From assembly GCA_014529385.2 (NCBI GenBank), contig CM043968.1, positions 2,198,501-2,262,500 of the forward strand: DNA of 64,000 nucleotides. Direction: 5' to 3'. The stretch is from Adiantum capillus-veneris. Taxonomy: Eukaryota > Streptophyta > Polypodiopsida > Polypodiales > Pteridaceae. A program made the position numbers and the translations under genes. Each line of letters begins with the position of its first letter. Position 1 is the stretch's first letter. Below the pieces are notes generated by a model. It was not told the DNA's origin. It worked only from the letters and a program-made list of their open reading frames with translations, and did no database searches. Below, one piece after another: positions 34,711 through 46,110 of this stretch.

Positions 34711-35254
34711 GTGGCATCAACAGTGGCCTTCAATGTTTTGGAGATAAAGACCACGAAGGACTCGATGAAGTCACTTAATGGACTCTATAAGAAACCATCG
34801 GCATCTAATAAGGTATTTCTCATGAAGCACTTGTTCAATCTAAAAATGGAAGAAAGTGGTTCAATTGCAGAACACCTAAATGACTATAGCACCAACATAA
34901 GTCCAATTCAATCAGTGAAGGTCATTTTCAATGGAAAAATGTGAGCCCTCCTTATACTATCACTGCTAACGGATAGTTAGGACAGCTTTGTGATGGCTAT
35001 AAGTAACTTTGTCTCTCACACAAATACTCTTAAGTTTGATGATGTTGTGGGTGTTCTCCTAAGCAGGGAAATGCAAAGAAGAAGCACAAGTGAATCATCA
35101 AGTGCTACATTATCCAATGAAAATGAGGGGAATATTGAAGGAGAGGTTCAATAATAAAAAAAGTCATGATCGCTCAAGGAAAAGCAAGTCACGCACAAAG
35201 TTAGTTCTTGAATGTTGGAACTGCGGTAAGAAGGGCCACATCAAGAAGGATTGT
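34711..35254 (+). pseudogene. Copia gag with CCHC knuckle
   Basis: LNGLYKKPSASNKVFLMKHL, FNLKMEESGSIAEHLNDYS and similar strings are the UBN2/copia gag pattern (LxxLY, L..LKM.EG.s...H...). Frame changes follow, then the zinc knuckle CWNCGKKGHIKKDC at 35213-35254, with all four ligands present. The N-terminal part upstream (34500-34710) is full of stops. Confidence 0.8.
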
Positions 35255-35339
35255 TGGTCCAAGAAGAAGAAGGAGTCGGAGTCTCACCACAACAAGCCAA
35301 CATTGGCGGCCAATGTGGCAAGTAAAGTAGAGCAAGATG

Positions 35340-36360
35340 CTCTAATTCTCTCATTAGACAATATGTCTAATTCTTGGGTAGTAGACTTTGGGGCTTCATT
35401 TCATGGGACATCACACAAGTAAAATTTCCAAGATTACACCAAAGGTAATTTTGGGTATGTATACTTGGGAGATGATGAAGCTTGTAAAATTGTCAGCAAA
35501 GGTATAGTTTGTGTCAAAAAAACTCCTAATGAATGAAAGCTTAAAGATGTTAGTCATGTTTCTTCTTTTCGCAAAAATTTGATCTCTATAGGACAATTGA
35601 ACGATGAATGTCACTACATTGCATTAAAAAACAAACATTGGAAGATCTCAAAGGGATCATTGTTGGTTGCCAAAGGAGAAAAGAACACTTTACTTTTGTA
35701 TTGTCAACACACAATCTTCAACTTGTGCAATAGATATAGAAGTTGACAGTGCAGTGTGGCACTATCGGCTTGGGCATATGAGTGCCAAAGGAATGAAAAT
35801 CCTTCAATAAAAGAAGCTTCTACCAGGTTTGAAAGCAGTGGAATTAGAGTTCTGCTAAGATTGTGTTTATGGTAAACAAAAGAGGGTAAAATTTCAAAAA
35901 GATGAAAATGAAAGAGAAAATAAAAAGTTTGAGTTGGTTCATTCTGATGTTTGGGGTCTTGCAAGTACACCATCCCTTGGTGGCTTGTTGTACTATGTAA
36001 CATTCATAGACGATGCAACTAGAAAAACATGGGTTTATGTAATGAAGAATAAATCCAATGTGTTTTCCATATTTCAAAGGTGGAAAGCCTTTGTGCAGAA
36101 TTAAGCAAGTAGAAAGGTTAAATGTCACATATCCGACAATGGAGGAAAATATTACAGCCAATCTTTTGAAAGCTTTTGTGCTAGCAATGGCATTGGGAGG
36201 CAAAGGACAACCCCAAGGACACCTCAACAAAATGGAATTTTGGAAAGGATGAACATAACAATCATGGAGCGAGCACAAAGCATGCGGCTACATGCAAGCC
36301 TACTACTTGAGCTTTGGGCATAAGCAGTAAGTAAATTTTTTTGCTTGATCAATCGGTCAT
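35340..36360 (+). pseudogene. Copia protease and integrase remnant
   Basis: WVVDFGASFHGT at about 35376-35410 corresponds to the protease loop W..DSGAS.H, with Ser changed to Phe. Further on are WHYRLGHMSAKGMKIL (gag-pre-integrase) and LVHSDVWGLASTPSLGG with TFIDDATRKTWVYVMKN (integrase core with two catalytic Asp residues). Frameshifts and stops occur throughout. Confidence 0.75.
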
Positions 36361-36699
36361 CCTCAATGGAATTGGATGGGGGAGTTCTAGAAAAGTCATG
36401 GACATGTAAACCAGTGAATTATGCATTTCTCAAAGTGTTTGGGTGTGAGACTTTCATGCACAGAGATAGAAGCCTAAGGTCAAAGCTGGATGCATAGTCC
36501 AAAAAGTGTTTCTTCATTAGCTATGGAGAAGCTAACTTTGGGTATTGCCTATGAAATCTTGAAGATGGTAAAATCTTTAGAATTAGGGATATAATTTTCA
36601 ATGAACAAAATATGTACAAAGATTACTTGGAAAGAAAACAAACAAAAGATACATGTGATGAGTACATGGAGCTTGAGGACGATGAAGACTCAAGGAGTG

Positions 36700-37222
36700 G
36701 ATACTTAGGTATCTAAAAGGGAGAAAAATAAATGCTTTGTATTTTGGAGGCACTGATATTTTCTTGCAAGGTTATGCTGATGAAGATATGGCAGGTGACA
36801 AAGATACTTGAAGGAGCACTACTAGCTATGTCTTCACAATTGGAGGCACAACAAGCAGGGCTTCAAATCTGTAGAAAGTGGTCTCACTTTCTACCATGGA
36901 ATCAAAATTAGTAGCAATGACGGAGGCAAGAAAAGAGATTATGTGTCTTCACAGATTCTTGGAGGAGCTTAAATACAAGCAAGAGAATTGTGTCTTGTAT
37001 AGTGGCAGTCTTAGCGCCATTCATCTTGCAAAGAATTCATTCTTTCACTCAAGGACAAAGCACATCGAGGTGAGATATCACTTCATACATACTCTTTTGG
37101 AAGAGGGACAACTAAAGCTAGGAAACGTGCACACAAGTGAGAATTGTGCAGACATGTTTACAAAAGTGGTCGACAAGGAGAAGTTGAGCTTTTGCTCATC
37201 TTCAATCGGCATTCAAGGATAA
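36700..37222 (+). pseudogene. Copia RNase H remnant
   Basis: A short end of the RT/RNase H connection (IFLQGYADEDMAGD) is followed at 36878-37222 by VSLSTMESKLVAMTEARKEI, CVLYSGSLSAIHLAKN, FHSRTKHIEVRYHFI and NCADMFTKVVDKEK, the end of copia pol. The whole RT catalytic region that should lie between the integrase and this point is absent. Confidence 0.85.
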
Positions 37223-37689
37223 GAAGCCATGATGGAAAGCAGTCATAGATTTGGTGTGAACATCAGTCTCCAAGTGGGTGATTATTAAGTATGGATCCAT
37301 ATTTACCCCTTGTAAGATTTAGTCTTAAAAATGCACATTTGTAAGGTCCCCATTATGAGGAGAAGCCATCGTGCAGAAGAAAAGTCACTCGCCAGAATAT
37401 TCCTTTTGAACAAAATATTATGGCTAAATGGCGGCCAAAAAATGATTAAAAAATGGCCAGTTGGCCCCGCGGGGGTTAATTTTATTTGCGAGTTAATCAA
37501 TTCATGTTTTTTTGCTACAGGTGATGCTTTTTCGAGTTTATAGAAGCATGGATTCCACTCATATGTATGCTCTCTAAGGTGGCGTTGTGGTATGTTAAAT
37601 AAGTACCGAGGGAAGGAGAGAGAAGAAGGAATAGACGGAGAGAGAAAAACATACTTGTGAAATAGAGATAGGATCGGGGTGTGAGAGTA

Positions 37690-37693
37690 CCGA

Positions 37694-37738
<45 letters not shown>

Positions 37739-37978
37739 AGATGAGGGGGAGAGAGGAAAGATAGGTTCAAAATGAAAAAAGTCCGGCTAAAGTTTGGGCA
37801 AGAAGGTTCTCAAGCCGGTTCAAATTATTTCATTTAGTAACTTGGTATAGAATTGTTTATGTGTTGGTTTAATGTATATATTTTATAAATATCCTACATT
37901 TTAATTGAGATGAAAGTGGAGTTAAGTAAAAGTGGAGTTTTTTTGTGAAGAAGGAGGTTGTGTGTACGTTTTCTACTC

Positions 37979-38038
<60 letters not shown>

Positions 38039-38290
38039 GTGGGAGATGAGGGGGAGAGAGGAAAGATAGGTTCAAAATGAAAAAAGTCCGGCTCAAGTTT
38101 GGGCAAGAAGGTTCTCAAGCCGGTTCAAATTATTTCATTTAGTATCTTGGTATAGAATTGTTTATGTGTTGGTTTAATTTATATATTTTATAAATATCCC
38201 ACATTTTAATTGAGATGAAAGTGGACTTTTGTTGTGAAGAAGGAGGTTGTGTGCACGTTTTCTACTCACGTGTGTGTGTGTGTGTGTGTA

Positions 38291-38360
<70 letters not shown>
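37690..38360. repeat. Tandem copies of about 300 bp joined by GT and GA tracts
   Basis: A unit from GAGAGAGGAAAGATAGGTTC to TTTTCTACTCAC(A/G)TGTGTG occurs at about 37750-37990 and 38050-38275 and ends each time in (GT)n then (GA)n. The copies differ by a few substitutions and a 13-bp indel. The last 90 bp of each unit also occur inverted at 46141-46320. Confidence 0.85.
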
Positions 38361-38368
<8 letters not shown>

Positions 38369-38814
38369 TTTTCCTGTTCATATGCGTGTGAAAAGGTTCC
38401 AAAGCCGGGTCCACAAATAATGTTTTCCGAGCCCTTAGAGAGGCATTTTGTGGTGGTTACTCATTGCACTATTATATGCCTATAGTATTCATAGAAGAAT
38501 AATAATCATAGTGTTTCCCGAGCCCTTAGAGAGGTAGTTAGTGTTGTCTACTCATTGCACTTTTAGATGCTTATAAATTTTATAGGGGAATAATAATCGT
38601 AGTGACAAATCATGCATATTTTATTGCACACCCCACTTTAAAAGTTAGTGGTGGAGTAGTAGACGATTATAATATTCATATTGACAAATCATGCATATAT
38701 TATTGCACGCTCCAATTTAGCAGTTAGCATATGCTGCGTGGGACCCCTCATGTCACTAACACATGCCACTCTTCCATCACTATCAATGCTTTTTGAGAGC
38801 ATCGTGCTTTAGCC

Positions 38815-38823
38815 TATATAAAT
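38815..38823 (+). promoter_or_regulatory. Possible TATA box
   Basis: TATATAAAT lies 85-93 bases upstream of the ATG at 38909, at a spacing plausible for a plant core promoter with a short leader. Confidence 0.4.
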
Positions 38824-38908
38824 GTTACAAGGCAAGCACCATATGCTGCACAAGTGAATCGGAGGTGCTAACCAAGAGAGATTTTTTCATTTTCCCTGTA
38901 CTTATACA

Positions 38909-39265
38909 ATGCCTATAGGATATGCTAGTACTGGTAATGAGGTAGTTGCAAAAATCCATGAAGAGCTTCACAAACTCCCCCCCAACGCACCCCTTGAAGA
39001 AAAGAAGACGTTTACACAAAGAGAGCGTGACACAAACAAGGCGATCCGGATGTTCAACCACCTTAATCACGCTCGCAACACCGGAGACCAGGAACTCAAT
39101 GATGGCTTTGAGACAATGCGAGAAGCTCTGGGCAAGTGGGAGACATGGGGGTACATAGATAGCTCTCGAAGGGCCGCTTTACAGGCGGAGATTGACCATT
39201 TGCTTGTCTGCAAACGCACAATCAACCTGGTCGACATCTCTGGCTCTAATGTGGTAGAAGATTGA
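38909..39265 (+). CDS. Unrecognised 118-aa protein
   Basis: An uninterrupted frame starts MPIGYASTGNEVVAKIHEEL and ends NLVDISGSNVVED. It is hydrophilic and mostly predicted helical by eye (ETMREALGKWETWGYIDSSR, RRAALQAEIDHLLVCKR), with no signal peptide, no membrane segment and no metal-ligand cluster. I do not recognise the family. Codon choice looks balanced and GC is higher than in the flanks (CTCGCAACACC, CTGGGCAAGTGG), unlike a chance frame in AT-rich DNA. A TATA-like box lies about 90 bases upstream. It is convergent with the methyltransferase-like gene and inside the same inverted-repeat interval, so the two may travel together. Confidence 0.55.
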   Translation: MPIGYASTGNEVVAKIHEELHKLPPNAPLEEKKTFTQRERDTNKAIRMFNHLNHARNTGDQELNDGFETMREALGKWETWGYIDSSRRAALQAEIDHLLVCKRTINLVDISGSNVVED

Positions 39266-39355
39266 GGCAAGATTTAAATAATTATGCACTAAATAATATA
39301 GTTAAATAAATATGCACTAGCACATGATAAATTGTACTAGTGTGATGCAAGTTGT

Positions 39356-39392
<37 letters not shown>

Positions 39393-40910
39393 GTTTGATT
39401 CCCTACGTAATCATGTAAACAACTTATTTTAATTATATGATGCTTATTTTAACTATATGATGGTGTTCCACTCTTCAGTGCCTTGGCGAGAATAATTCAT
39501 ATGTCTTTGTCTGACTTATTATTATTGAAGTAGCTGTGATACTTTTAATCAGCCTGGTCTACTAACAAATCTTCAAGATCTGTCATAATTTAGGGTATTG
39601 TTGATATCTTGTAGCTAAACTGAACCGTCAAATGTAACTACAAGCTGTTTGAAAGCCAAAAATGTAAAGAAAATCTATGTGAGTTTTTTATATAATGCAA
39701 GAAAAAGATGAGCATGTCTTTAGTATTTACCCTACTTTTAGTAGAATATACTTTCCTGTCCATGTAGGTGTTGTTGCAAACAAGGATGAATGCCTAATAA
39801 GCCAATTTGAAACTAGGAATCTAAAAAATATTGATGGTTGTACTTGTTTGGGCGAAGACCTCAAAGTAATGAAACACGCATAGACTCTTTCATATAAAAT
39901 AGTAATTAAGAACACTTTACTGAGTTGAAGAACTGCATACGTACATAAACACGAATGTATAAATAACTATATATATTGTATAAACAAGTACTTAAAAACA
40001 CTTTACCGAGTTGAAGATCTCCTTACGTACATAAACACACACATATAAATAAATAAATAAATAAAAAGATATTATATATATAATATAAATATTATATATA
40101 AAACTATATATATTCTTAGACCGACAGTGTAAAGAAATACTGACAAGCAAATGAAATTTTGACAGCATAACAACGTGAAAAATAAAAATAAAACCATTCC
40201 ATACTTGCTTCTGTGAAAGCTTGCCTAACTTTTGTTAAGCTTTCCTATTCTATACTTGCTTCTGTGAAGCTTGCCTAACTTTTGTGTATACATGAAACCA
40301 TGATTATGTTTTTAAACATGAACAAAAAGCATGATTATATTCACAAGCAATCAAAATTTCGACAGCATAACGGCGCGAAAATACAAACAAAATTTTTTTC
40401 CATTCCATACTTGCTTCCGTGAAGCTTGACTAACTTTTCTGTATACGTGAAATCATGATTATGTTTTCAAACATGAACAAAAAGCATAATGATATTGATA
40501 AGCAATCAAAATTTCGGTAGCATAACGGTATGAAAATTCAAACTAAAAAAATTCCCATTCCATACTTACTTCCGTGCAGTAGCGAATGCTAACGGGAAGA
40601 AGAAATTACATAATCAAAAAAGCATATGTTGGTATATTTCTTTGGTAAATCCAAAGCTCTCAACAAACTTCTATCTAGTATAATAAATATGAAATCATGG
40701 CTGAATTGATAAGGACGATCAACACCAACAACATGTCTTCAGTAATACCAAAAAAGTGGCACCCAAACACCATGGTCACACGTCGTTCCATAAAAATCAC
40801 AAACTAGAAAAAATGATAGATAATACCAATGTTGATGTCAATCAAGGGCAATGTGATCCGGGCTCATATTGTTGCCAATCAGTCGCCTCATCGCTATCTG
40901 CATCAACTGC
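39266..40910. repeat. AT-rich spacer with (GT)n and short tandem repeats
   Basis: (GT)n at 39357-39389. A unit of about 100 bp with AACACTTTAC(T/C)GAGTTGAAGA and ACGTACATAAACAC is repeated at 39910 and 39996. A unit of about 170 bp with AGCAATCAAAATTTCG(A/G)(C/T)AGC, ATAACGGC and CCATTCCATACTTGCTTC occurs about three times (40150-40590). The last unit is related to sequence on the other side of the methyltransferase-like gene (44845, 45355). No gene is seen. Confidence 0.7.
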
Positions 40911-43900
40911 TCAAATAGCACGTACACATGGAGCCTTGAAGCGTGAAAGATGTTGATGGAAGACCTCTGGATCACTATCTATGCAGAGACAGTGTCTAGA
41001 CAACTCAACGCAAACATTGCCCAAGCCACCACATCCAGAAAACATATCAACAATGTAGGTGTGCTCCGCAGTAAATGTCCGCACAAGCCAGCTAAAAAAA
41101 GCAAAAAATATGCGTATTTTTACTTTATGTAACATAGTCCAATAATGCATAGTAGGAAGCATATATTCTTACCGAAAGAAGTCAAGGCTACGCTCGGCGG
41201 CACCTCTAAGAGCGTGTCCTCCAATGTACTCTCCGTCGACGTGCTCCACCAGTATTCCGGACTTGGCATCGAAAGAGTTGTTGTCCATGCTCTCTCCATC
41301 TTGTCGATCGTAGATAGGACGTTGACCCTTACGATAAAACAATCCTAGCAATAGTGTTTCCACCTACAAATTACAACTAGAATGTGATCTAATTGAAGAA
41401 AACTACCAGCATGCTTTTCAATCAACAAATAAATTTACTTACTCTCTCAATCTCAATGGTCTTTCGCACATAACCATCGGGGATCAAAATAAGGATGGTG
41501 TGCATCATTTTGAATCCCATCTCGATGGCATGGCTAGACACAATGCCAAAGTGATCAGTGGAGCTTAGGTTGATGTACCACCCATTGTCTGCCACATACT
41601 TTGAAGCTATTACGGCCACTTTCTTACTTAATTTTTGAGAGAATTGATTCCATGGAGGGACCTGCATAATACGCATTGTTAATTTAATTAAAGTTCCAAA
41701 ACTATCATAGACTGTCCATTGTGGTTTTGAAGGATGCGTACCTCGTTCTTTGAAAAAATTTCAACTTTAAAGTTTGTTGGAAAATCCGCAAACAAAAGAG
41801 AGGCCACTTCATTGCTCTTTTCTCCATCAACATGGGCTGAATGAAGAAAATCCAAGATCCTGCATACGATCAAATAAATGTATTTCAAACATTCACAACA
41901 CACACCACACATAGTTAGTCTTTCTTTTCACATGTGTTTACCATTTCTCATCATCGAGAGAAATTTTGTAAACATCTAGCATGTTCCCAATAACGTTCAC
42001 ATCACAATCTATGGAAGGCACTGCATAATCAGAAAATAAAATATTTCATCAAGAATTGTTGAGTAGAAAGAAAGTAATAGCTAGATATCTATACAAGCAA
42101 GTTTACCTGTGGAGCCTTGAGCACCTTTTTGGTTCTTTTTGGGAGACTTCTTGGGCTTCTTGGATCTAACAAAATCCAATTGTTTCTTTATAGAGGAGAT
42201 TGTACTATTGTTTACTCTTTTCGAAGAGGTGGCTTTCTTGGAAGCTGAGCCAATCTCCTCAATACCATTTTCATTTCTTTCAAGAACGTGCTCTAAAGCA
42301 AACAAAAATATATTTCTCACAAACATAATCTAAATAGTATGTGCACTTTAACAATTTTGTAGTTTTTATAAATGCCAAAAATAACCTTTATATAAGTTCC
42401 CTTCATCACGTGGGTAGGTGCTCGAGTGTAATCTAGCCACCAAGGGCAATACTCAATTTCCCAAGCAATCAAACCATAATCTCTCATCCATAGTGGATAC
42501 ATACACTCCTCACAAGAGAGGTCCCTCCAACTTTCAACAGCAATTGGTAACTTCTCCAACAAAGTTTGATCGTAAAGTTGAATTAGCCATCTACATAAAA
42601 TGCAGTTAACTTTATTTGAGCTCCTTTCCTAAGTGACTTATTTATTATACAAACTCTAAGTAAAAAATAGAATAACAACCATAAAGATATCAATTGTATT
42701 ACTTGAATAATACTCTCCTTGAAGGTTCCATAAGCTCTGGAATTTTTCATCCGACTCTTTTGTGTTGAACTTACTCCAAAGCTCCACAAAAGCTTTATCA
42801 ATGTGGTCCCTCAATTGGTGATGAAACCATGCTTCAAAGCCCTCCGGCATTTCTTCAATCATTTTCCCTTTGATCCTCAAGCATTGCTTCAAGATACTTC
42901 CCCAATACCACTCTTTACGCAAGTACATTATAAATTTCATTGCACTAATATAACGCTCAGAAGTAACATCATCTACACGGCAATGCATCAAAGAGTGCAA
43001 TATTTCCTTTTTCCTATAGAGCAAACAATAAACAAACCATAAATGCATTGATTCATTTGATGATTTCATGTGTATTTTTTATCCAAAAATTATTACCTCT
43101 CTGGTGATATTTTAGAAGTTGCCAAAGAGTGGACTTTGTCTCTTGTAAGAACCACTTGATCCTTTTCTCTTATCCAATTGAAGTTAAATAATAAAGAGAG
43201 GAACCCTTGGCACGAGATCAAATCAAATCAATTTTTCAATCAAATATATCAAATTCAAATGACATGTCAACTTACAATTTTGTAGAACTTCAAACATAAA
43301 CGGGGAGAAGAGAAAGTGTTTACCTTATAAGCTCTTTCTTTGAATATTTTTTCTACTCTTCCTCGAGCAACCATTTCCTTTTCTGGCAGTGAAATCGAGG
43401 GATCATTGATCTCTTGCATCTCTTTGATAAGAGACAAGTCAAAGTCTTCCTTTTGTAGAGCAAATGAAAAAAAAAGTAAGATTTTACAAAATAATGTCAA
43501 GCTTTAGAAATTACATAAAAAGTGTACTTTAAGGCAAAAAACTATACCTTCCATATGAGCATTGCTAATAAAAGAGCAGGAGCGTTGTACCAACTCCCTT
43601 TAGATGCCTTCTTCTCACAAGCAAGCTCTACCTCTATCCATCGAATCCAATCTTGGGGAAAGTATTTCATTAAAGAATCTTTGCTTGCCACAACCACTTT
43701 TTGGAACAAGAAGATCTCTTGCCCAAAATTTGTGCTCACAGTGGTTCTACCAATCCTAAACCACAATATCTTAAATTAAATGGTAGTAGAATGACATCGA
43801 TAAAGTAATAGCAATAACGTTCATTACAACAAATGTGCTTACTCATTTTGAGAGCGCAAAGCTAGCATAAGCTCCCCCTCTGCACTTCTATCAACAAAGA

Positions 43901-44783
43901 CAAATTGACATTTCACAGAACAATGTCTCCACTTTATCATTGAAAATTCTACAACAACAAAAAAGAAAATTAGAAAGCATAGAGTAATACAAGTCAACTT
44001 TACATTAAACAAAAAAAGAAATCACTTACGTGTTTTTATTAAGCGCATCCAAGTTTTCAAACGGTGATTACCATCCCAAACGATAAATTTTTTTCCCCTT
44101 AAGTCTTCCCACTCAAGGGGAAGGGAGTTATCAAAATCATCGCTTATTTCTCGCCAAATAGGCCCCCATTCATCTTTGTCTAAGTCGGAAACATAATGTT
44201 GATCATGGCCTGGATTCTTAAATGACACAAGAAATGGAGCTCCAAGCACACTGTATCCAGACATCTCAAACCTTTTCACCAAGCCCTCAGTGCCTGGACC
44301 CACCGCTCTAATGGCTTCATTTTCCATCAATCTACAAAGAGGAATTCGAGGAGGTTCCCCACCTCTCTTTACAATAAAACCCTCTACAATCTCCTCTAAT
44401 ATTCGACCATGAACATCCTTCCCAAATACTGTTGGATGATCGGGAGGTTTAGAAACAATTGTTGTTGCTTCAGACACGCTGTGAGCCACCAATTCACCTT
44501 GTGTAGCATGAATATCTATGAACACCTCTTCTTCATGCACATCACCCAAAATATCCTCCTTTCGATGGACATTGGAAGAAGCAATGGAAGATCGTGCATT
44601 GGCCCTATGCCCTGTAGTGCCAGACCTTAATGTGTATCCTACTCCTACAAGCAAAAAACAATAAGAACACAAATAGTTTAGTGAGTATGATGAGAAAAAA
44701 GAAAAGAAAACAAATAGCTTAATGTATTTGAACTTACTTTGAGAGATACCTGTCCTCCCATGTTTAGATGGTGTACGAGCCAT
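40911..44783 (-). CDS. ParB-like / beta-class amino-methyltransferase-like protein, 14 exons
   Basis: Exons on the minus strand: 44783-44738, 44644-44030, 43948-43843, 43755-43548, 43449-43324, 43161-43097, 43013-42714, 42590-42386, 42290-42107, 42020-41942, 41859-41742, 41661-41443, 41363-41173 and 41091-40911. All joins are GT-AG, and the 2643 nt encode 880 aa without a stop. Residues 204-214 (VWDGNHRLKTW) fit the DGxHR box of ParB/sulfiredoxin-like domains. Residues 599-613 are a Lys-rich possible nuclear signal. Residues 666-675 (LLFADFPTNF) and 685-688 (VPPW) sit where the DPPY/W motif IV would be. GWYINLSSTDHFG follows, then 834-845 (IVDMFSGCGGLG), a SAM-binding motif I, with Asp859 after the next strand. 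Motif IV before motif I is the beta-class (N4-cytosine/N6-adenine) order. DFPT replaces DPPY, so activity is uncertain. Start: first ATG, followed by a basic leader. Confidence 0.7.
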
Positions 44784-44824
44784 AATCTATTAACCACAAA
44801 CAACAAAAATCTTCTTAGCAATGA

Positions 44825-45896
44825 CAATACAAATATAAAATTCTAAATTTCGGCAGCATAACGGCGTAAAATGCAAACTAAAAAAAAAAACCATTCTCAA
44901 CTTGCTCATGGCAAGGAAAAATACAAATCCACTTTGACATTTGTATACCTCTTCTCTACAACGACCTGTTCTTACATCATTGTAATTGTTACTGTAAGTG
45001 TGTATGCAAGTGTGTTAAAGTGTGTGAATGCAAGTGTTTATATGTGTGTGTGTATTTATGCATGATTGTGTATGTGTTTGTGCTATGTATGCAAGTGTGT
45101 TGATGTTGTGAATGCAAGTGTTTATATATGTGTATGTGTGTATGTATGCAAGTGTGTTGATGTTGTGAATGCAAGTGTTTATATATGTGGGTGTATGTAT
45201 GTATGTATGTGTGTGTATGCAAGTGGATGTGTGCATGATTATGTGTGTGTAAATGTAAGTGTAATATGTGTGTGTATGCAAGTGTGTTGATGTTGTGAAT
45301 AAAAGTGTTTATATATGTGTATGTGTGTATATGCTTGACAATACAAATATAAAATTCTAAATTTCGGCAACATAACGGCGTAAAATGCAAATTACAAAAA
45401 AAACCATTCTCAACTTGCTCATGGCAAGGAAAAATACAAATCCACTTTGACATTTGTATACCTCTTCTCTACAACGACCTATTCTTACATCATTGTAATT
45501 GTTACTCTAAGTGTGTTTAATATGTGTGTATGCAAGTGTGTTGATGTGTGTGAATGCAAGTGTTTATATGTGTGTGTGTGTGTGGATGTATGCATGATTG
45601 TGTGTGTGTGTGAATGTAAGTGTAATATGTGTGTGTCTGTATGCATGATTGTGTGTGTGTTTGTGCTATGTATGCAAGTGTGTTGATGTTGTGAATGCAA
45701 GTGTTTATATGTGTATGTGTGTATGTATGCAAGTGTGTTGATGTTGTGAATGCAAGTGTTTATATATGTGGGTGTATGTATGTATGTATGTGTGTGTATG
45801 CAAGTGTAATGTGTGTGCATATACATGACTGTGTGTGTGTTTGTGCTATGTGTGCAAGTGTTTTGATGTGTGTATATCACTGTGTGTGTGTGTGTG
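44825..45896. repeat. Duplicated segment and GT-rich minisatellite upstream of the methyltransferase-like gene
   Basis: The sequence from AATACAAATATAAAATTCTA to ATTGTAATTGTTACT occurs at 44829-44995 and 45342-45508, nearly identical. Each copy is followed by an array of GTATGCAAGTGTGTTGATGT-type units. Long open frames on both strands here translate the minisatellite and are not genes. The gene's promoter must lie in or beyond this array. Confidence 0.85.
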
Positions 45897-45897
45897 T

Positions 45898-46110
45898 GCT
45901 TACCTGGACACGCTCGCCCGATCCACCGGAGGAGGTCCAATGGAAGCTCCATTGGAGCTCCTCCATGTCTTGAAAGGCATGGTGAGAAAGCAGCGCGCGC
46001 GCTGTCTTCTAACCATGCCTTTCAAGGCATGGAGGAGCTCCAATGGAGCTCCATTAGGAGCTCCATTAATGGACCTCCTCCGGTGGATCGGGCGAGCGTG
46101 CGCAGGTAAG

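Larger units (their letters stand above)
34339..37290 (+). mobile_element. Ty1/copia retrotransposon, internally deleted
   Basis: The 3' end of an LTR (34339-34446, ending TTTTCTAGCA) abuts a primer site TGGTATCAGAGC at 34449-34460, complementary to initiator-Met tRNA. Gag, protease, integrase and RNase H remnants follow on the plus strand in copia order. A purine-rich AAGTGGGTGAT then precedes TATTAAGTATGG at 37283, probably the mutated start of the 3' LTR. The LTR end resembles the solo LTR at 52401-52706. The RT is missing. Confidence 0.85.

Noticed and set aside
40911-41091. C5-cytosine DNA methyltransferase, suggested by DMFSGCGGLG
   Set aside because: The motif resembles motif I of C5 enzymes, but it lies at the extreme C-terminus, no PCQ or ENV motif follows or precedes it, and the order of the other parts fits the beta-class amino-methyltransferases.
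44989-45973. ORFs of up to 155 aa on both strands
   Set aside because: All are translations of the GT-rich minisatellite (HTHT, CVCV) with no domain; overlapping frames are equally open.
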